A stretch of DNA of 64,000 nt from Pseudorasbora parva (lineage: Eukaryota; Chordata; Actinopteri; Cypriniformes; Gobionidae): the NCBI RefSeq assembly GCF_024679245.1, contig NC_090174.1, positions 46,024,688 to 46,088,687 of the forward strand, written 5' to 3'. The notes under the pieces are model-generated. The model saw only the letters and a program-made list of their open reading frames with translations, did not search any database and was not told where the DNA came from. A program made the translations under genes and the position numbers. Shown piece by piece: positions 1 to 64,000 of the stretch. How positions within the stretch are numbered: the first letter of the stretch is position 1; the number at the start of each line of letters is the position of its first letter.

Positions 1-949
1 AGTAATGAATGGGGGGGAAATAAAGCTTAAATGCCTTTACTGCCATGAATGTGCTGACATATTGTTTTGACGTCACTCTGACGTAACATTCAGGGAGGTG
101 CCGACATAACAGTTAGCGGACCATGAGTAATAATGTGTGTTTTGTGCATGCTGATATCCTGGCACCGTTACAGGAGCCAAACTCACAGCATCATAAACAG
201 GATTAACTGTTAACTGTGTTCTGTAAATGTGTGTGCGTGTGTGTTAATCTGATCTGTGCCAACATGGCTACTTCACACTCTTGTAACTGCTCTGTGGGCA
301 TCTAAACGGGCTCTTTAGCCTGGCACCATGTGGCAAACCATAATACCAGATGGACCGCTCTCTCTCTTTCTCTAGTCTTGGAAATTGCCCAGGCCAGAAT
401 AACATTTAATCTAGTTCCTTGCCAATCGTTGATGTCCTCCTGTGGTGGGACAGGAATGTAAATGCACATGGGTCAATGATGTGATGCTCATTTTTGTGCT
501 CTGGGACTGTAAAGTTAAAAAAAAGAAAGAAAAAAACATTTTGAGATGTTTGTGGCATGTTTTAAATGTTCTGAACTAAAATTTTGAAGTGAAGAAAACA
601 TGTACAGTTGTGTAACTGCAGATTAAAGGATGCAACTAAATATAAATTGAATGTAATAATTAAAATGTGTGTGCAATATATGGAAAATGGTTGTTATATG
701 CATTTACACCACTTGGTAAGTTATTTTAAGCTAAATCAAAAACGTATATATACAAAAATTGTATATTTAGGATGTGCTTTAAAGGATTTTTCCCAGTTTA
801 TCATCTCACGCATCCTAAGCCTATTTGTTACTACCACATAGCCAGAGCCCCAGCCAGCACCCTTCCAGCACTCGTGATTATCTGTTTTCTCTTTCATTTC
901 TGATCATTTGAGCAGCACAGACTTGTTCTCTATTTTATCGGGTGACCCG
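1..949. other. Upstream DNA, no gene seen
   Basis: AT-rich sequence before the CpG-rich promoter. I see no exon, no recognisable transposon ends and no RNA gene. Only the CRE pair near the left edge stands out. Confidence 0.5.
68..86. promoter_or_regulatory. CRE pair (ATF/CREB-like)
   Basis: A palindromic TGACGTCA at 68-75 is followed after 3 bases by TGACGTAA at 79-86. Both match ATF/CREB consensus. They lie about 1.6 kb upstream of the start codon; function is inferred only. Confidence 0.4.
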
Positions 950-1133
950 GTTTCCCTGGCTCATTTTGGTTGCGGTTACCTCACTCTGCTGCACAGCTAT
1001 TGGTTGAGCAGGCGCACACTCCGACTTTTGCTATACGAGTGATATTAGGCTGCGGTGACGTAAGCGAACGGGCGCGCAGAAATTTTCCAGACGCGGACAG
1101 AGGAACGAGCTCGTGTAGTCCCGAAACGGTCCA

Positions 1134-1136
<3 letters not shown>

Positions 1137-1182
<46 letters not shown>
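1137..1182. repeat. (GA)n microsatellite, probable promoter/5'UTR
   Basis: Uninterrupted GA dinucleotides. GAGA tracts near promoters can bind GAGA-type factors; here that is only an inference. Confidence 0.9.
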
Positions 1183-1183
<1 letters not shown>

Positions 1184-1421
1184 GCATACAAGCACGCATA
1201 CCAAGTAGTCGTTTGGAAGGCACTCGGTTGCATCTCGCGCTCAGTATCGGACCCAGTGGAGCTGTTCAGCGTTTATCGGTAGTGTCACCGAACAGTCCCC
1301 ACGCTCACGGAACCGCTGACCCATGTGATACTGCAGCGTTGCGAGCGCGGAAGGGAGGGGGCGAGAGACACATTCCCCCCCTGCATCTCCACTCGTTAGA
1401 CTGGAGAAGCAGGTGCACACT

Positions 1422-1423
<2 letters not shown>

Positions 1424-1494
<71 letters not shown>
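1424..1494. repeat. (GA)n microsatellite, probable 5'UTR
   Basis: About 35 uninterrupted GA units, 220 bases before the start codon. Open frames through it encode only Arg-Glu or Ser-Leu dipeptide runs and are artefacts. Confidence 0.9.
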
Positions 1495-1496
<2 letters not shown>

Positions 1497-1642
1497 GTAG
1501 GGGGGCGGGGTAGAGTCGCGCGCGTGGATCTCCGTCGCAGTCCTCCGCGAGGATGTATCCAACAGCTAGACTCCTGCCGCGCGCGCGCTGCCGTCAGTGT
1601 AACGGAATCACATGTGCCCCTGTGGTCTAACGGCGGTTCTGA

Positions 1643-59902
<58,260 letters not shown>

Positions 59903-60531
59903 AACACACTGTCACGCACCCGCACGACTAACAAACAGTCACATACTGAAAATACAGACATAAAGGTATATGAATAAACTGAGTTGTGCGTTTCAAACTC
60001 ACCCACACACACACACACACACTTTGAAAAACACTGTGGATCCAGACTGTCTTCACTTTTTCCTTGACGGATGACCTGATACTGCCCTCTTCCCAAACGT
60101 GAGTGACACCAGATTGAACCAATACACTGTAAGATCAATGTCAAAGAAGTGACCCCGCTCCTGAACTAATGCAGACAGACATGCAGGCACTGACAACAGA
60201 AGGTGACTCGAACTACTTGTCGTGGAAGCGAAAGTGTTACCTACACATCTACGGCTCATTGCAAACTCTGTACAGTATATTTCATCACGGCCACAATTTG
60301 AGACGAATGGAAGAAAGGCCCCGTGAGGTGCCCGCTGCATGCCTGAAGAATCATCTTTTCAGTTTAATTGACCACCAGTTGAACAAAATAGGACTGTATA
60401 TCAAAACGAATATCTTATTTTTGTCTCTGATTGGAGTAAAAAAAATCTTTTTTTATATCTTCTGAAGATTTTGTTCATTTGTTTATTTGATTTTTTTCCT
60501 TCCCTCGGAATGCTGCAGGAAGAGCACTCAT

Positions 60532-60571
60532 GTAGCCATGGGCAACAGGCTTCACTCTGTTACCAAGCAAC
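60532..60571. promoter_or_regulatory. Two adjacent RFX X-box-like motifs
   Basis: GTAGCC-ATG-GGCAAC at 60532-60546 and GTTACC-A-AGCAAC at 60559-60571, with 12 bases between. The second has complete inverted half-sites. Confidence 0.45.
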
Positions 60572-60624
60572 ACCGCCCTACTGTGTTACTCTATACAACT
60601 CTTAAAGCAAGCAAGAGTGTTGGA

Positions 60625-60627
<3 letters not shown>

Positions 60628-60691
<64 letters not shown>

Positions 60692-60706
60692 TATGTGTGT
60701 GAGCGC
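60628..60706. repeat. (GT)n microsatellite in the 3'UTR
   Basis: About 39 GT units with two TA interruptions at the end. UG-rich RNA is a known target of proteins such as TDP-43/CELF; inference only. Confidence 0.9.
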
Positions 60707-62065
60707 TTGTATTAGAGAGATGAAAGAAAGAAAGCGAGTCGAATGGATGCAGAAAAGTCTCTTTTTGAGAGTTTAATGACATTTGCGTTTGCAAATGGGA
60801 AAAGATGAACTCCTGGCAGGTAGTAACGTGTTTAATTTGGCTTCTTTAGAATATTTATATTATAGCTAAACTCATGCATGGTTTAAAAGTATTACTATAT
60901 GCTATCAGGCCAGAGAACAGTCTGTATATAAGAACATATTATTTGCATAGCTGCATCCTCTGTTTAAAACTGTGAATTGTACTCGTGAATGCAATCTTTT
61001 GACTCTGCCAAGGCAGAACCTTTCTACTCTCTATTTTTTTCTACAAAAAAGATGACAAAAGATGAAAAGCTTTGCATCTCTGATGTTATGACTGTTTTTG
61101 CTTGTTTCCGGGTCTTTGCTGGTCATTACCTCTGAGCTATGGGCTTACATTCAGGTTGTTAGTTTCTGTTTGCTAATGTATGTGTCCCTCAGACAGACTC
61201 CACTAGCCTAAAGACGACGTTTTATTCCCTTTTGCAAATTCTGGACGTCAGTGGCTCAGGATTCTAGAATTGGATAAAGTAAATTGGGAGAGAATTTGAG
61301 ATTCAAAAACAAAACGAAAAATTAATTGGTTCATTCCCGGCAGTGGAGGGCAAAACATACCCCTGCTAAATGTTGTCTGTGTATGTGCGTGTGTGTGTGT
61401 GTGTGTGTTCTCATTTTGTCCACATTAAAAAGTCATCAAGACACATTGTTTTTTAACACAGCCCTGCATACGTGCTCAGTGTTACTGTTATGTTTGATTG
61501 TCACTTTTTAGAATCTCGTGGGATGTATTTTAATTGAATAGAATGTACTCATTCAATGGCTTGTCAATTGTAAACTTCAGTGGAACAAACACACACACAC
61601 ACTACCCACACAGACTTTTATGTCCGTGGCCGATGCTTTCTTACCAAAGCGACTCTCAAAATCACATTTGCCTGTTAGAGTTACCGTTTTAAGGATTCTT
61701 TTTATGTAGAATGTTGGTTACACTTACTGTGTTTCATCTCATGGTGTGTGTGTGTGTGTGTGTGTGTGTCTGTATGCAAGTGTTATCCAGGCCATCGGGG
61801 TTTCACTGTGGTTTTAAGGGCATGTCCCCCCTTCTCTCCCCCACACGGCTATGCTGTATAAGGTGTAAGTTGCACTGCAACATTGAGACGGAACATATTG
61901 CTCTTTTTTCAAGGTTTTCTTTCAAAAATGTCCCCTTCTGTATATTAAAACACCAGGAAGAGCCTGATATTTATTCACAGTATTATTCAAAGCTAATCCT
62001 CTTTGCTTTCAGAAATATAAATACATATATAAATATATATAATACAGATTGTAAAATGTTAAACT

Positions 62066-62110
62066 AATAAACTGAGTTCTCTGCACTCTGCATCTGTGTG
62101 TTGCGTGATG
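62066..62110 (+). terminator. cnksr2: Probable main polyadenylation site
   Basis: AATAAA at 62066-62071, followed 20-35 bases later by tctgtgtgttgcgtg, a GT-rich downstream element. Cleavage is expected around 62083-62092. Confidence 0.65.
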
Positions 62111-62424
62111 CTTCCAATGTCCAGTGAAATCACAAGCTGAAATGTATCTGTATGTTCTGATGTATGCAATGCCAACTAACGCTTTAGTTTATCAAAGCAT
62201 CAGTTGTGATGGGTTTCTTGTCAACAGCAAGAATCTTACCACTAAACCAACACCCATATAGATTTTTAGTTTAGATTATCTGCACATTCTAATTGAATTG
62301 AATTACATTTTTGTTCCCTCACCTTATAAAATCAAAATGTCACAGTTGTCTCTACAAATTACACTGCAATGGAAGGGAAGGCAGAACAAACTATACACTG
62401 GTAGGCTAATGTGCAGCCATACAG

Positions 62425-64000
62425 TCATGAAAAAGAAAGGACACCCTTTAGAATTGTATGTTTTTACATATCAGAACATAATAAAATGATCTGGTTGTTA
62501 GCAGGTAAATACAACCTCAGATGAACAACAATTGACATTACACGTTTCATTATTTATTTAACAAAAATAAAGCCAAAATGGAAAAGCCATAGGTGATGCA
62601 TCAAAGTACATCTAATGTTGCTTTAATTCTTTGAGGTTTGCAGACATTTGTTTATGCACAGCTCTCTTAAGGTACTGCCTCAACATTTCAGTCGGATTGA
62701 GGTCTGGACTTTGATTGGGCTGTTGCAACACCTTGATTCTTTTTCAGCCATTCATTTATAGATTTGGCAGTGCTTTTTGGGATCATTGTCCTGTTGTATG
62801 ACCCAATTTCGTATTTTAACTGTCAATTTTTTAGCTGTCGGCTGGATGCCCTCACATATGACTCTAGAATACTTTGGTATACAGAGGAGTTTATGGTCAA
62901 ATCCATATTACCCCTTAAACATTACCCCTCCCATCAGTGTGCTTGACAGTTGGTATGATGTGTTTGTGCTGATCTGCTGTGTTAGGTTTTTGTCTAACTT
63001 GGCACTGTGCATTATGGCCAAACATCTCCACTTTGGTCTGTCTACGGGACATTGTTCCAGAAGTCTGGAGGTTTGTTCAGATGCAAGCCTTGCTGTCTTT
63101 ATTTTTAGAGAGAATTAGCTTCAACCCTTCTAAACATGTCATACTTGTCCTGTCGTCTTCTAATTGTACTGCCATGAACATTAACATTTATGTTAACGGA
63201 GGCCTGCAGAGTCTGAAGTGTAGTTTTTGGGTGTCTGACCTTGGGGTGAATTAGGGGTGTCCACTCCTGGGGAGAATGGCACCTGTGAATAATCTTTGTC
63301 ACTGGAGAATGTAGTATAACCTACAGTCTAATCCTTCCCAGATTGGTGGTAGCAACAATTGCTTCGCAAAAATCATTGCTGATGGCTTTTCTCCATGACA
63401 TTGTTACACACATGAATGCTCCAGATCAGAGCAAACTGACAAAACGTATTCTTTAATAGAGCTGATCACGCTGGCTGATGATCATAATCAGAAGGATTTG
63501 ATTGGCAGTAGGCTACCTGACTGCATATTCTTAATCGCTATGGAAGCAGTAAATGTGTACTTAGTTTGCCACCCATGGCTTTTCCATTTTGGCATAGTTT
63601 TTTGTTAAAGCTACACTGTGTAACTTTTTTAGTTTATTCTTAGCTAAAAACACTTAGTTCTTTCAAAAATATATGTGCTAATTAATGTATATTTACTTCT
63701 TTCAAGTAATAAAGTATTCTCGTAAGTTTATAATATGCCATTGAAAATACATACGGGGGAGGGGTTTGAATGCTGGTCGCCATGTTTACCCTCCATCTTC
63801 AAAGTACATTAGCCAAAGAGGGACATACCAATAAATTCAAGATTCACCTTTCGTGTTTTAACACTTGATGGCACTGTGACAAATGTGAAGAGGGGGATTG
63901 CCATGTTAATCTTGGACTAAATCGTCCACCGTAAGTGTACACAGTACACAGTGTACCTTTAAATAAATAATAACATGGTCATGTGTTGTGAGGTTGTATT
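62425..64000 (-). mobile_element. Tc1-like relic, runs past the window edge
   Basis: The left inverted repeat (gacatttgt... and 62509-62600 with ttatttaacaaaaataaagc) has its counterpart at 63550-63608 and, after a nested insert, at 63963-64000. The minus strand has a degraded QSPDLNP-like motif around 62695-62715 and only short open stretches. The right terminus is outside the window. Confidence 0.75.
63605..63962. mobile_element. TTAA-flanked element (AAAGSTACACTGTGTA) nested in the Tc1 relic
   Basis: 358 bp with TTAA at 63605-63608 and 63959-63962 and inverted ends AAGCTACACTGTGTA / TACACAGTGTACCTTT-type. The host's left repeat shows the unoccupied TTAA, proving the duplication. Confidence 0.85.

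Larger units (their letters stand above)
59903..62090 (+). other. cnksr2: 3'UTR of cnksr2
   Basis: About 2.2 kb without another gene. Holds a possible early AATAAA at 59973-59978, two X-box-like motifs, a GT repeat at 60628-60706, a Pumilio-type TGTATATA at 60923-60930, and ends at the signal at 62066. The extent is inferred from the polyadenylation signal. Confidence 0.65.

Overview
The window is vertebrate nuclear DNA, almost certainly from a cyprinid fish. The evidence is one large multi-exon gene with GT-AG introns, together with a dense load of Tc1/mariner relics and TTAA-flanked non-autonomous transposons whose terminal sequences (for example AAAGGGATAGTTCACCC and CACTACCGTTSAAAAGTTTG) I know as typical of zebrafish/carp genomes. 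No bacterial gene, CRISPR array, rRNA or tRNA gene was seen.

The only protein-coding gene I can support is a plus-strand CNKSR2 (connector enhancer of kinase suppressor of Ras 2, CNK2/MAGUIN). I assembled 23 coding exons from base 1715 to the stop codon ending at 59902. Every junction keeps frame and has GT-AG borders. The total is 3102 nt, or 1033 residues, close to the roughly 1034 residues of the mammalian protein. Order of parts: SAM (exons 1-2), CRIC (exons 3-6), PDZ (exons 6-9), a divergent low-complexity linker (exons 10-16), PH (exons 17-20), an acidic/histidine-rich region (exons 21-22), and a C-terminal coiled segment ending in the PDZ ligand ETHV (exon 23). The protein is a membrane/postsynaptic scaffold for Ras-Raf-MAPK and Rho/Arf signalling. 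The linker differs strongly from mammalian CNKSR2, which suggests a diverged teleost duplicate; I cannot tell whether it is the a or the b copy.

Layout: 1-950 upstream DNA with a CRE pair; 950-1714 CpG-rich TATA-less promoter/5'UTR with two GA tracts; 1779-17511 a 15.7-kb first intron with an RE1/REST-like site at its start, a 76-bp minisatellite and nested Tc1/TTAA elements; 17512-27803 exons 2-7; 27804-34584 transposon-rich intron 7; 34585-46127 exons 8-14; 46128-52848 transposon-rich intron 14; 52849-57321 a compact exon cluster 15-22; 59681-59902 the last exon; 59903-about 62090 the 3'UTR, ending at an AATAAA with a GT-rich downstream element; then a Tc1 relic that runs off the window edge and carries a nested TTAA element.

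I do not see a new biological system. The best leads are an RE1-like silencer motif just inside intron 1; splice donors made from GT microsatellites, one with an in-frame backup donor 12 nt downstream; a tandem 39-nt in-frame acceptor; repeated RFX X-box-like motifs, two of them side by side in the 3'UTR; and TTAA elements that hit the same site of a Tc1 transposon twice in opposite orientations. Family assignments come from recognition by eye, not from a database search.
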